From Polycyclovorans sp046565985 (lineage in GTDB: Bacteria; Pseudomonadota; Gammaproteobacteria; Nevskiales; Nevskiaceae), in NCBI GenBank assembly GCA_046565985.1, contig JBKHXN010000107.1, positions 1-26,005 on the forward strand: 26,005 nt of DNA, read 5' to 3'. The notes under the pieces are model-generated. The model did no database searches. It was not told where the DNA came from and saw nothing but the letters and a program-made list of their open reading frames with translations. This document shows positions 14,802 through 22,634 of the stretch, one piece after another (within the stretch, counting starts at the first letter, position 1; each line of letters begins with the position of its first letter). The translations under genes and the position numbers were made by a program.

Positions 14802-16874
14802 TCAGGTGCCGGGACTGCGGGCGGGGGCGGCGTCTTCGGCGGGTGGCGGGGCGGGCGGGTCCGGCGGGGGCAGGAAGAAATACACCGGCTGGCGCATGAA
14901 GCGCTGGAAGATCTTGCCGATCAGCAGCCGGGTGTCGGCAAACTCCACGCGCTGCGAGCGCAGCGCCACGAACAGCGCGAGGCTGAAGCTCACGCCCAGG
15001 TTCATCAGGCCGATGCCGATGACCCCCAGGCCGCTCCACAGCACCACCTGGATCGGTACCGCGAAGTCCAGCGAGACCAGCGCGTAGGCGTAGTTGGCGG
15101 CGGCGAAGGTGATGTGGCGGATGTCCAGCGGCAGGCCGAGGATATGGCCGATGGTGCCCATGCTGCCCAGCATGCAGCCGAAGAAGAAGTTGCCCGTGAG
15201 GCCACCGAGATTGTCGCCGACGTAGTCGCCCAGCCGGCGCGCGCGCGCCGCGCCGAGCAGCCGGCGCAGGCTGCGCAGCTGGGCGATGCGCTCGGGGATG
15301 CGGTTGTAGATCGCCTTGTTGTCGAAGTAACCGGAGATCAGGCCGGCCAGGAACAGGCAGACCCCGGCGATGCCGGCGTGCGCCAGCGCCGGGCTGTCGA
15401 GCGGGTCCAGCTCCCACAGCAGCTTGCCGGCCTGCTCTGCGCCGATGAAGTGCTCGCCGGCCTGGACCAGGATCAGGGTGGCAACCAGGGCGCCCGTCAG
15501 GCCGGCGAGCAGCACGTTGCCGACGATGGCGATGAACTGGCTGCGCAGCGTGCGCACCACCAGGTCCGCCAGGTTTTCCAGGCGGTCGGGCTGTTTCTCG
15601 GTGCTGCGGATGCTGGCGGCGATGGTGGAAGCGGTCATCGCCGGCTGCTTGGTGGCGATGGTGAAGTGCAGCATGTAGATCAGCACGAAGCCCAGGCCGT
15701 AATTCATGCTGTACAGAAACGCGGTGACGATCGGCGCGTGCGACTCCATGCTCATGTCGATCTTCAGCAGCGCCATGAAGGCGACGATGAACCCGGCGCC
15801 CAGCGCCGAGCGGAACAGGTCCCAGTACTCGCGCCGGCTGTTGGCGATGTAGTGCTCGCCGGTCTTGCCGGCGTTGCCGGTGATGCGCTGTGCCAGCAGC
15901 TCCACGTTGTGCGCGAACAGGTCCGACACGCTGTTGCGCCGGTTCTCCGCCTCGGCAAACATCAGGAACAGTTCCACCGCGTGCTCCAGGCTCTCCTGCG
16001 GTGTGCTCTCCAGCAGGCTCATGAGCGCATGGAAGCGCGCGATGTTCTGCTCCAGCCGCACCAGCAGGTAGGTCAGGCTGACGCTGGCGCCGCCCCGGGC
16101 CGCCTGCTTGCGGATCTTGGCGATGATCTCCTCGCACTGGTCGAGCAGCACTTCGATCTGGCGGCCGTCCACCGCGCGCGGGCGTTTGTCGGTCTGGGCC
16201 GCGCGCCAGTCGTCGATGAAGGCGCGCGTCTCGGCGTTCTGGGTCAGGAAGGGTGACTCGTGGCGCTCGATGGCCGGATGGTTGCGCACCAGCTCCGGCT
16301 CCAGGCCGATGGCGGTGATGCGGTAGGAGATCACCTCCAGCGCGCCCAGCACCTGGCTGGCCAGCCGCGCCTTTTCCTGCGTGTGGTCGGCGCCAAAGTC
16401 CAGTGAGTGCGCCAGGTCCAGCCAGGCCTGATGCCCGGCGGCCTGTACCCAGCGGTAGTCGCTGCGGCGCGGGAACAGCAGGCTGAACACGTCCTTGAGG
16501 TGCTCGGGGTTGAGCACCGCGGGCAGCAGGCTCTCGGCCAGCCGGCGCGACAGCGCGGTGGAAAAGCCGTCGCTCGCCAGCACCCCGGAATCGGTGAACA
16601 GGTGCACGGCCTGTTTTTCCGCGAGCAGGCGCATCAGGGTGGTGCGCAGCGTCGCCCGCAGCGCCGGTCGCGCGCGCACCAGCCCGGTGAGCTCACGCAG
16701 GCGCTGGGCCGGGTCGTCCTGCTCGCTGCGGCGCGGACGCAGGGCGTCCACCAGGCGCGCCAGGCATTCCACCTGCTGCGCCGGCTCGGCCTGCGCCAGG
16801 GGAGTCAGGGCCTTCTCGATCTGCTCGCGGATGCGCTCGGCCGGGGTGGCGCGGGGTTTGAACCAGGTTTTCAT
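14802..16874 (-). CDS. Gcr-family membrane protein (annotated as site-specific recombinase)
   Basis: The product is 690 aa. The N-terminal 330 residues are soluble and helical, with Glu/Arg-rich coiled-coil-like sequence. The C-terminal half has several membrane segments, for example SALGAGFIVAFMALL, GLGFVLIYMLHFTIA, FIAIVGNVLLAGLTGALVA, AGIAGVCLFLAGLISGYF and VLWSGLGVIGIGLMNLG. GYFDNKAIYNRIPERIAQL and DNLGGLTGNFFFGCMLGSMG match what I recall of the Gcr family, named for a gonococcal recombinase homologue. No recombinase catalytic motif (Ser-rec, Tyr-rec or DDE) is visible, so the family name is doubtful and a membrane function is likelier. The C-terminus is Pro/Ala-rich. The ATG at 16874-16872 is followed by MKTWFKPRATP. 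Confidence 0.85.
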   Translation of the reverse strand: MKTWFKPRATPAERIREQIEKALTPLAQAEPAQQVECLARLVDALRPRRSEQDDPAQRLRELTGLVRARPALRATLRTTLMRLLAEKQAVHLFTDSGVLASDGFSTALSRRLAESLLPAVLNPEHLKDVFSLLFPRRSDYRWVQAAGHQAWLDLAHSLDFGADHTQEKARLASQVLGALEVISYRITAIGLEPELVRNHPAIERHESPFLTQNAETRAFIDDWRAAQTDKRPRAVDGRQIEVLLDQCEEIIAKIRKQAARGGASVSLTYLLVRLEQNIARFHALMSLLESTPQESLEHAVELFLMFAEAENRRNSVSDLFAHNVELLAQRITGNAGKTGEHYIANSRREYWDLFRSALGAGFIVAFMALLKIDMSMESHAPIVTAFLYSMNYGLGFVLIYMLHFTIATKQPAMTASTIAASIRSTEKQPDRLENLADLVVRTLRSQFIAIVGNVLLAGLTGALVATLILVQAGEHFIGAEQAGKLLWELDPLDSPALAHAGIAGVCLFLAGLISGYFDNKAIYNRIPERIAQLRSLRRLLGAARARRLGDYVGDNLGGLTGNFFFGCMLGSMGTIGHILGLPLDIRHITFAAANYAYALVSLDFAVPIQVVLWSGLGVIGIGLMNLGVSFSLALFVALRSQRVEFADTRLLIGKIFQRFMRQPVYFFLPPPDPPAPPPAEDAAPARSPGT

Positions 16875-16977
16875 GGGCGCGAGCGTAACCGGGCCGGGCG
16901 CCGTGTGTAACGGGGGCGTCCCGGCAGCCGGGGGCAGGGCCGATTCGCGCATCTGCCGGAGGCAGGATACCCCCAGC

Positions 16978-16986
16978 TTATGCACA
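16978..16986 (+). promoter_or_regulatory. DnaA-box-like nonamer upstream of nrdA
   Basis: TTATGCACA fits the DnaA consensus TTWTNCACA. The same nonamer occurs in reverse upstream of nrdB at 20123-20131. In E. coli, DnaA binds the nrdAB promoter, so a similar input is plausible. Confidence 0.5.
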
Positions 16987-17015
16987 GGTTTCGCCCACCG
17001 CGTGCACACTTTTAG

Positions 17016-17063
17016 ACACATGATGTTGGGGTTGACGCAGCCAAGAGACACAAGATATGGTTA
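17016..17063 (+). promoter_or_regulatory. nrdA: Pair of NrdR-box-like sites over the nrdA promoter
   Basis: Box 1, ACACATGATGTTGGGG (17016-17031), and box 2, ACACAAGATATGGTTA (17048-17063), resemble the NrdR consensus acaCwAtATaTwGtgt. They match about 11 and 12 of 16 positions, and their starts are 32 bp apart. A likely promoter overlaps them: TTGACG at 17032-17037 and TATGGT at 17056-17061 with an 18 bp spacer, so box 2 covers the -10. NrdR binding there would repress transcription when dATP is high. Confidence 0.7.
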
Positions 17064-17068
17064 ATTCA

Positions 17069-17089
17069 CGGCCCGCTTCAGGCGGGCCG
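17069..17089 (+). promoter_or_regulatory. Leader hairpin in the nrdA 5' region
   Basis: CGGCCCGC (17069-17076) pairs perfectly with GCGGGCCG (17082-17089) around a 5-base loop. No T run follows. A hairpin with nearly the same sequence occurs in the nrdB leader at 20252-20269. Confidence 0.55.
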
Positions 17090-17146
17090 TCTGGTCTGGC
17101 GTCGCCGTCGCACGCTGTCAATATAAGTTTGGGGAGCCCTCATAAA

Positions 17147-20050
17147 ATGAATCTACAAAGCCATTCCGCCGCCGAAACCCGCGCCACGTCCGTGCCGGCG
17201 CCCGAGAGCACCGCTGAAGTCACCGCCACCGCCCCCGGGGGGCTGCGCGTCATCCGCCGCAACGGCAAGGTCACCGGCTTTGATGCCGGCAAGATCCAGA
17301 TCGCCCTGACCAAGGCCTTTCTCGCCGTGGAAGGCGGCCAGGCCGCCGCCAGCGCCCGCGTGCGCGACACCGTGGCCACGCTCACCCAGCAGGTGGTGCA
17401 GGCGCTGACCCGCCACACCAGCGGCGGCGCGACCCTGCATATCGAGGACATCCAGGACCAGGTGGAACTGGCGCTGATGCGCGGCGGCGAGCACAAGGTC
17501 GCCCGCGCCTACGTCATCTACCGGGCCGAACGCGCCAAGGAGCGCGCCGCCGAGGCTGCCATCCGCAAACCGGAGGCCACGACCGCCAGCGGCATCCACG
17601 TCAAGCTGGACGATGGCCGCGTGGTGGCGCTGGACGAGGCCCGCATCCGCCGGGTGGTGGCGGAAGCCTGCACCGGCCTGGCCAGCGTCAACGCCGAGGA
17701 GATCGTCACCGCCGCCCTGCGCGACCTCTACGACGGCATCCCCGAGGCCGAGCTCTCGCAGGCCGTGACCCTGGCCGCCCGCGCGCGCATCGAGAAGGAA
17801 CCCAACTACACCTACGTTTCCGCGCGCCTGCTGCTCGACGGCCTGCGCCACGAGGCGCTGAAGTTCCTGGAGCTGCCGGAAACCCGCCCCACCTTCGAGG
17901 AAATGAAGGCGGTGTACCCGGACTATTTCCGCGCCTACATCCACAAGGCGGTCTCGCTGGAACTGCTGGACCCCAAGCTGGCGCTGTATGACCTGGACAC
18001 GCTGGGCAAGGCGCTGCTCGCCGACCGTGACGCCAAGTTTGACTACCTCGGCCTGCAAACCCTCTACGACCGCTACTTCATCCACAGCAAGAAGACCCGC
18101 TTCGAGCTGCCGCAGGCCTTCTTCATGCGCGTGGCGATGGGCCTGGCGATCAACGAGATCGACCGCGAAGCGCGCGCCATCGAGTTCTACCAGCTGCTCT
18201 CCAGCTTCGACTTCATGAGCAGCACGCCCACGCTGTTCAACTCCGGCACGCTGCGCCCGCAGCTCTCCAGCTGCTACCTCACCACCGTGCCGGACGATCT
18301 GCACGGCATCTTCGGCGCCATCCACGACAACGCCATGCTGAGCAAATTTGCCGGCGGCCTGGGCAACGACTGGACACCGGTGCGCGGCATGGGCGGCTGG
18401 ATCAAGGGCACCAACGGCAAGTCCAACGGCGTGGTCCCCTTCCTCAAGGTGGCCAATGACACCTGCGTGGCGGTCAACCAGGGCGGCAAGCGCAAGGGCG
18501 CACTGTGCGCCTATCTGGAAACCTGGCACCGCGACATCGAGGAATTCCTGGAACTGCGCAAGAACACCGGCGACGACCGCCGCCGCACCCACGACATGAA
18601 CACCGCCAACTGGGTGCCGGACCTGTTCATGAAGCGCGTGGTGGAAGACGGCCAGTGGACGCTGTTCAGCCCCGAGGAAACGCCGGATCTGCACGACCTG
18701 GTCGGCACCGCCTTCGAGAAGCGCTACTGCGAATACGAGAAGCTGGCCGACGACGGCCGCATCAAGAACTTCAAGCGCATCCCGGCCGGCCAGCTGTGGC
18801 GCAAGATGCTGTCCATGCTGTTCGAGACCGGGCACCCGTGGATCACCTTCAAGGATCCGTGCAACATCCGCAGCCCGCAGCAGCACGTGGGCGTGGTGCA
18901 CAGTTCCAACCTGTGCACGGAGATCACGCTCAACACCAAGGCGGATCAGGAAATCGCCGTCTGCAACCTGGGCAGCGTCAACATCCCGGCGCACATCACC
19001 GACGGCAAGCTGGATCTGGCCAAGCTGGAAAAGACCATCAACACGGCCATGCGCATGCTCGACAACGTCATCGAGTACAACTACTACTCGGTGCCGACCG
19101 CGCGCAATTCCAACCTGCGCCACCGTCCCGTGGGCATGGGCATCATGGGATTCAACGACGCCCTGTACAAACTGCGCCTGCCCTACGAATCTGACGAGGC
19201 CATCCGCTTCGCCGACGAGAGCATGGAGGCGGTGAGCTACTTCGCCATCAAGGCCAGCACCAACCTGGCCGAGGAGCGCGGCGCCTATTCCAGCTTCAAG
19301 GGTTCACTGTGGGATCAGGGCATCCTGCCGATCGACTCCATCCGGCTGCTGGCCGAGGCGCGCGGCAACTACCTGCAGCAGGACACCTCGCAGTCCGGCC
19401 AGTTTGACTGGAACGCCCTGCGCAGCCGCGTGCAGAGCGTGGGCATGCGCAATTCCAACACCATGGCCATTGCGCCCACTGCCACCATCGCCAACATCAC
19501 CGGCGTGAGCCAGTCCATCGAGCCGACGTACCAGAACCTGTACGTCAAATCCAACCTCTCCGGCGAGTTCACCGTGGTCAACGAGTACCTGGTGAACGAC
19601 CTCAAGCAGGCCGGCGTGTGGGACGAAGTGATGGCGCACGATCTCAAGTACTACGACGGCAGCGTGCAGAAGATCGACCGCGTGCCGGCCGAGATCAAGG
19701 CGCTGTACAAGTGCGCCTTCGAGATCGATGCCAAGCGCCTGGTGGACGCCGGCAGCCGCCGGCAGAAGTGGATCGACCAGGCCCAGAGCCTCAACCTGTA
19801 CATGGCCCAGCCCAGCGGCAAGAAGCTGGACGAGCTGTACCGGCACGCCTGGCTGTCCGGCCTCAAGACCACCTACTACCTGCGCACCCTGGGCGCCACT
19901 CACACCGAGAAGACGACCATCAACGATGACCGCCTGAACAAGGTCAGGGGCCAGGGCAGCTCCATGACGGCCGCGCCTGCCACAGCACCCGCCGCCGCCG
20001 AACCGAAGGTCTGCTCGATCCTCGACCCGGATTGCGAAGCCTGCCAGTAA
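17147..20050 (+). CDS. nrdA: Ribonucleoside-diphosphate reductase class Ia, alpha subunit
   Basis: The product is 967 aa. Two consecutive ATP-cone domains lie at about 30-120 (RVIRRNGKVTGFDAGKIQIAL) and about 145-235 (HVKLDDGRVVALDEARIRRV), as in Pseudomonas NrdA. The catalytic core has Cys376 in SSCYL, the thiyl-radical Cys590 in SNLCTEI, Cys606 in AVCNLGSVNI, the radical-transfer Tyr910-Tyr911 in TYYLRT, and NSNTMAIAPTATIANITG. The C-terminal CSILDPDCEACQ carries the swinging redox cysteines. The enzyme reduces ribonucleotide diphosphates to deoxyribonucleotides with NrdB. The ATG at 17147 has GGGGAG 10 bases upstream. The frame extends upstream to 17057, but through the promoter and leader hairpin. 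A terminator follows. Confidence 0.97.
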   Translation: MNLQSHSAAETRATSVPAPESTAEVTATAPGGLRVIRRNGKVTGFDAGKIQIALTKAFLAVEGGQAAASARVRDTVATLTQQVVQALTRHTSGGATLHIEDIQDQVELALMRGGEHKVARAYVIYRAERAKERAAEAAIRKPEATTASGIHVKLDDGRVVALDEARIRRVVAEACTGLASVNAEEIVTAALRDLYDGIPEAELSQAVTLAARARIEKEPNYTYVSARLLLDGLRHEALKFLELPETRPTFEEMKAVYPDYFRAYIHKAVSLELLDPKLALYDLDTLGKALLADRDAKFDYLGLQTLYDRYFIHSKKTRFELPQAFFMRVAMGLAINEIDREARAIEFYQLLSSFDFMSSTPTLFNSGTLRPQLSSCYLTTVPDDLHGIFGAIHDNAMLSKFAGGLGNDWTPVRGMGGWIKGTNGKSNGVVPFLKVANDTCVAVNQGGKRKGALCAYLETWHRDIEEFLELRKNTGDDRRRTHDMNTANWVPDLFMKRVVEDGQWTLFSPEETPDLHDLVGTAFEKRYCEYEKLADDGRIKNFKRIPAGQLWRKMLSMLFETGHPWITFKDPCNIRSPQQHVGVVHSSNLCTEITLNTKADQEIAVCNLGSVNIPAHITDGKLDLAKLEKTINTAMRMLDNVIEYNYYSVPTARNSNLRHRPVGMGIMGFNDALYKLRLPYESDEAIRFADESMEAVSYFAIKASTNLAEERGAYSSFKGSLWDQGILPIDSIRLLAEARGNYLQQDTSQSGQFDWNALRSRVQSVGMRNSNTMAIAPTATIANITGVSQSIEPTYQNLYVKSNLSGEFTVVNEYLVNDLKQAGVWDEVMAHDLKYYDGSVQKIDRVPAEIKALYKCAFEIDAKRLVDAGSRRQKWIDQAQSLNLYMAQPSGKKLDELYRHAWLSGLKTTYYLRTLGATHTEKTTINDDRLNKVRGQGSSMTAAPATAPAAAEPKVCSILDPDCEACQ

Positions 20051-20074
20051 CGCTGCATCCCTGAAGGACGCCTG

Positions 20075-20103
20075 GCCACGCGCTCACCCCGCGTGGCTTT
20101 TTT
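20075..20103 (+). terminator. Rho-independent terminator after nrdA
   Basis: GCCACGCG (20075-20082) pairs perfectly with CGCGTGGC (20090-20097) around a 7-base loop. Six T follow (20098-20103). It ends 53 bp after the nrdA stop and separates nrdA from the nrdB promoter region. The 308 bp between the genes holds this, the regulatory sites and the nrdB leader. Confidence 0.9.
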
Positions 20104-20122
20104 ATCTGGCCGCTGCACAGCC

Positions 20123-20131
20123 TGTGCATAA
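20123..20131 (-). promoter_or_regulatory. DnaA-box-like nonamer upstream of nrdB
   Basis: TGTGCATAA on the plus strand is TTATGCACA on the minus strand. This is the same nonamer found upstream of nrdA at 16978-16986, and it also sits just ahead of a pair of NrdR-like boxes. Confidence 0.48.
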
Positions 20132-20153
20132 ATGGCGGATAAGCTGTGACTAA

Positions 20154-20201
20154 ACACAACATATGGTTGGACAAGCCCTGTGGGCTCACTACAGATAGTG
20201 T
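20154..20201 (+). promoter_or_regulatory. nrdB: Pair of NrdR-box-like sites over the nrdB promoter
   Basis: Box 1, ACACAACATATGGTTG (20154-20169), and box 2, TCACTACAGATAGTGT (20186-20201, about 13 of 16 consensus matches), start 32 bp apart, the same spacing as in front of nrdA. A possible promoter, TTGGAC (20167-20172) with TACAGA (20190-20195) and a 17 bp spacer, overlaps both boxes. The -10 is weak. Confidence 0.7.
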
Positions 20202-20251
20202 TTACCCCCTTGACGGCCATCCGGCTTCGGGCGCAATCTTGAGACTTGGCC

Positions 20252-20269
20252 GCCCGCGTTGAGGCGGGC
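20252..20269 (+). promoter_or_regulatory. Leader hairpin in the nrdB 5' region
   Basis: GCCCGC (20252-20257) pairs with GCGGGC (20264-20269). The sequence is close to that of the nrdA leader hairpin at 17069-17089. It lies about 90 bp before the nrdB start. No T run follows. Confidence 0.45.
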
Positions 20270-20358
20270 CCATTCCGCCTTGCCAGGCCCGCGTGACCTG
20301 GCCGGCGCCCCCATACACCCGGACGCCAGAAGCCCGGGACGATAAAGAGGATCTGAAC

Positions 20359-21525
20359 ATGCTGAACTGGGACGAGACCCCCAACACCGCCGCCCAGCCC
20401 GCGGCCCCCGCCGCCGCGGCCCGGCACATCGCCAAGCCCGCCGTCATCGCCCAGGCCGCCGCCCCCGTGGCCGGCGCCACCGGGCTGGAAGACGTGCAGA
20501 TGGGCGCCCGCCGCATCCAGGTGGACGACAAGAAGATCATCAACTGCCGCGCCGACCTCAACCAGCTCGTCCCCTTCAAGTACAAGTGGGCCTGGGAGAA
20601 GTACCTGCACGCCTGCAACAACCACTGGATGCCGCAGGAAATCAACATGAGCGCGGACATCGCGCTGTGGCAGGACCCCAACGGCCTGACCGAGGACGAG
20701 CGCACCATCATCAAGCGCAGCCTCGGCTTCTTCAGCACCGCCGATTCACTGGTGGCCAACAACCTCGTGCTCGCGGTGTACAAACACCTGACCAACCCCG
20801 AGTGCCGCCAGTACCTGCTGCGCCAGGCGTTTGAAGAGGCGATCCACACCCACGCCTACCAGTACTGCATCGAGAGCCTGGGCCTGGACGAAGCGGAAGT
20901 GTTCAACATGTACCGCGAGATCCCCAGCATCCACGACAAGGCCGCGTGGAGCCTGCCCTTCACCCAGAGCCTGGCCGACCCCGACTTCCACACCGGCACC
21001 CCGGAGGCCGACCAGCGCCTGCTGCGCGACCTGATCGCCTTCTACGTGGTGTTTGAGGGCATCTTCTTCTACGTCGGCTTTGTCCAGCTGCTCAGCTTTG
21101 GCCGCCGCAACAAGATGGTGGGCACCAGCGAGCAGATCCAGTACATCATGCGCGACGAGTCCATGCACATGAACTTCGGCATCGACGTGATCAACCAGAT
21201 CAAGGTCGAGAACCCGCACCTGTGGACCCCGCAGTTCCAGCAGGAAGTGGCCGACATGCTGCGCGAAGCCACCGAGCTGGAGATCAAGTACGCGCACGAC
21301 ACCATGCCGCGCGGCGTGCTCGGCCTCAACGCCAACATGTTCAACGAGTACATGAAGTTCATCGCCAATCGCCGCTGCGCCCAGATCGGCCTCAAGGCCC
21401 TCTACCCCGGCGCGGAGAACCCCTTCCCCTGGATGAGCGAGGTCATGGACCTGAAGAAGGAGAAAAACTTCTTCGAGACTCGGGTCACCGAGTACCAGAC
21501 CGGCGGCGCACTGAGCTGGGATTGA
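20359..21525 (+). CDS. nrdB: Ribonucleoside-diphosphate reductase class Ia, beta subunit
   Basis: The product is 388 aa. A 45-residue Ala/Pro-rich N-terminal extension is followed by the R2 helical core. The likely di-iron ligands are D129 (STADSLVANN), E160 and H163 (FEEAIHTHAY), E233 (VFEGIFFYVGF), and E267 and H270 (RDESMHMNF). The radical Tyr is Y167, four residues after H163 as in E. coli Y122. The C-terminus TGGALSWD is the tail that docks on NrdA. It generates the tyrosyl radical that starts catalysis in NrdA. The ATG at 20359 has AAAGAGG eight bases upstream. It has its own promoter and terminator, so it is not simply cotranscribed with nrdA. Confidence 0.97.
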   Translation: MLNWDETPNTAAQPAAPAAAARHIAKPAVIAQAAAPVAGATGLEDVQMGARRIQVDDKKIINCRADLNQLVPFKYKWAWEKYLHACNNHWMPQEINMSADIALWQDPNGLTEDERTIIKRSLGFFSTADSLVANNLVLAVYKHLTNPECRQYLLRQAFEEAIHTHAYQYCIESLGLDEAEVFNMYREIPSIHDKAAWSLPFTQSLADPDFHTGTPEADQRLLRDLIAFYVVFEGIFFYVGFVQLLSFGRRNKMVGTSEQIQYIMRDESMHMNFGIDVINQIKVENPHLWTPQFQQEVADMLREATELEIKYAHDTMPRGVLGLNANMFNEYMKFIANRRCAQIGLKALYPGAENPFPWMSEVMDLKKEKNFFETRVTEYQTGGALSWD

Positions 21526-21536
21526 TGAAAACGAAA

Positions 21537-21567
21537 CGGCCCGAATGATCTTCGGGCCGATTTGTTT
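21537..21567 (+). terminator. Rho-independent terminator after nrdB
   Basis: CGGCCCGAA (21537-21545) pairs perfectly with TTCGGGCCG (21551-21559) around a 5-base loop, followed by ATTTGTTTG. It begins 11 bp after the nrdB stop and marks the left side of the AT-richer island. Confidence 0.88.
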
Positions 21568-21576
21568 GGGGAGACG

Positions 21577-21632
21577 GCTAATGCTTATATACGCTGGATT
21601 GGATGTCGACTTGATAGCTGGTTGGCGTTAGC
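21577..21632 (+). repeat. Degenerate attC-like site at the left edge of the island
   Basis: GCTAATGC (21577-21584) is inverted, with one G-T wobble, relative to GCGTTAGC (21625-21632). These are 56 bp end to end, close to the size of the right-hand attC-like site. GTTAGCG matches only part of the attC core GTTRRRY, and I see no internal stem. Its position 14 bp before the first island gene suits a cassette junction, but the site is weak. Confidence 0.35.
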
Positions 21633-21645
21633 GCAGGAGAAAATA

Positions 21646-21969
21646 ATGGCTATAACTGGCGTCTCAGAAGCTGATTACAAGCGCTTCCTATCCCATGGCG
21701 GCGACTTAACCTTCGAGATTGGGGCTGCCGACATTGACTCAAGTGGCGGCTTTGAGTCTTCGCCTTTAATCAAGCCTTTTTTATCGTCGGGATTCGAGTT
21801 AAAACCATCACCAATCATTGCGGAACCGCAAGAAGGCGCTTTGCTTTTGCTATATGGCGGCTCCTGGACACATGTCGTTACTCATGTATATCTCAATGGC
21901 GGCTCCATCATCTACAAGAAACTCTCTAGTGGGCGCTATGAGGCAAAAGTATCCATGCCACAGCGCTAA
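21646..21969 (+). CDS. Hypothetical protein in a possible gene cassette
   Basis: I do not recognise this 107 aa protein. It starts MAITGVSEADYKRFLSHGG, has a Ser/Pro-rich middle and a predicted beta-rich C-terminal half with GALLLLYGGSWTHVVTHVY. No signal peptide or membrane segment is obvious. The ATG at 21646 has AGGAGA five bases upstream. The composition is more AT-rich than the flanking genes, suggesting transfer. The stop codon TAA (21967-21969) lies inside an attC-like site, and the start is close to the left attC-like edge, both usual for integron cassettes. Confidence 0.75.
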   Translation: MAITGVSEADYKRFLSHGGDLTFEIGAADIDSSGGFESSPLIKPFLSSGFELKPSPIIAEPQEGALLLLYGGSWTHVVTHVYLNGGSIIYKKLSSGRYEAKVSMPQR

Positions 21970-22019
21970 TCATGTTCAAGCGGACGGGCTACGCCCGCCG
22001 CTTAGCTTGAGCGTTGGGT
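21963..22019 (+). repeat. attC-like (integron cassette recombination) site
   Basis: The site begins GCGCTAATCATG and ends GAGCGTTGGGT, with the core GTTGGGT (22013-22019) fitting GTTRRRY. TTCAAGC (21975-21981) is inverted against GCTTGAG (22005-22011). The centre folds as GCGG, an extrahelical A (21984), CGGGC, loop TAC, GCCCG, CCGC. Length, inverted L boxes, short central stem with a bulged base and terminal GTTRRRY all match attC sites. The left core reads CTAAT instead of CTAAC. It overlaps the stop of the upstream gene and lies 29 bp before the next start. Confidence 0.75.
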
Positions 22020-22048
22020 GCTTTCTTAGTGAATCGGAGATCTAAATC

Positions 22049-22594
22049 GTGGCCAAGAAAGATATTGCGTGGCCTCAAGTTGGAGAGAGATGGCGGCTAC
22101 TGCGATTTTCGCGGGCACCCGTGCAGCCCTGGGAGCTTTACCTTAGGGAACAACGTGAGTACTGGGGCGAAGATCGAATCTCAGGAGAGAGATCCCACTT
22201 CTGGCAGTGGGACGGAGATGAAAGAAAATGGCTAGATATAACTAAGCAGAAGTATCGAGATTACGTTGAACACTGCTCGAAATGGCTTGGTATTTTTACA
22301 ACAAAAGATAGTATTACCGCTGTCAGAGCTGATAGGAGTAACGTGCTAAAGCTGTGCATCGAACAGAACGGGCGCACCACGCTCGACAAGACTGTAGAGC
22401 TTTGGTTGTTTGCGGAGGGCGGATTATTTAGTCCTAAAGAAACAAAGTGTGAGGTTTATACATTTAGTGCCATCGTAGACGACAACGGACGCAAGAAAGT
22501 TATGTCGTCGCGACAAGAAACCCCCGCTGTCATCTGGTCGAACGATTTACGGCATATAAGCATCGGGGGTGCCAGCTTTGAAGTTACTTCATAG
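22049..22594 (+). CDS. Hypothetical protein in the island
   Basis: I do not recognise this 181 aa protein. It is rich in Trp and charged residues, starting MAKKDIAWPQVGERWRLLRF and including WQWDGDERKWLDITKQKYRD and VELWLFAEGGLF. No signal peptide or membrane segment is seen, so it is probably cytoplasmic. The start is the GTG at 22049, with GGAGA eight bases upstream. The gene is clearly more AT-rich than nrdB. It starts 29 bp downstream of the attC-like site, which fits a cassette gene. I see no convincing attC after its stop. Confidence 0.75.
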   Translation: MAKKDIAWPQVGERWRLLRFSRAPVQPWELYLREQREYWGEDRISGERSHFWQWDGDERKWLDITKQKYRDYVEHCSKWLGIFTTKDSITAVRADRSNVLKLCIEQNGRTTLDKTVELWLFAEGGLFSPKETKCEVYTFSAIVDDNGRKKVMSSRQETPAVIWSNDLRHISIGGASFEVTS

Positions 22595-22634
22595 CGAGCC
22601 GCACTGCAGCTTCAACTTGAAGCGAGAAAAGACC

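Noticed and set aside
17153..19123. Long minus-strand frame opposite nrdA
   Set aside because: Same reason: nrdA is unmistakable on the plus strand and the reverse frame is low-complexity and motif-free.
22609..22623. Perfect 7+1+7 palindrome as an attC site between the second and third island genes
   Set aside because: It lacks the GTTRRRY core and the spaced L/R boxes. It could equally be an operator or chance.
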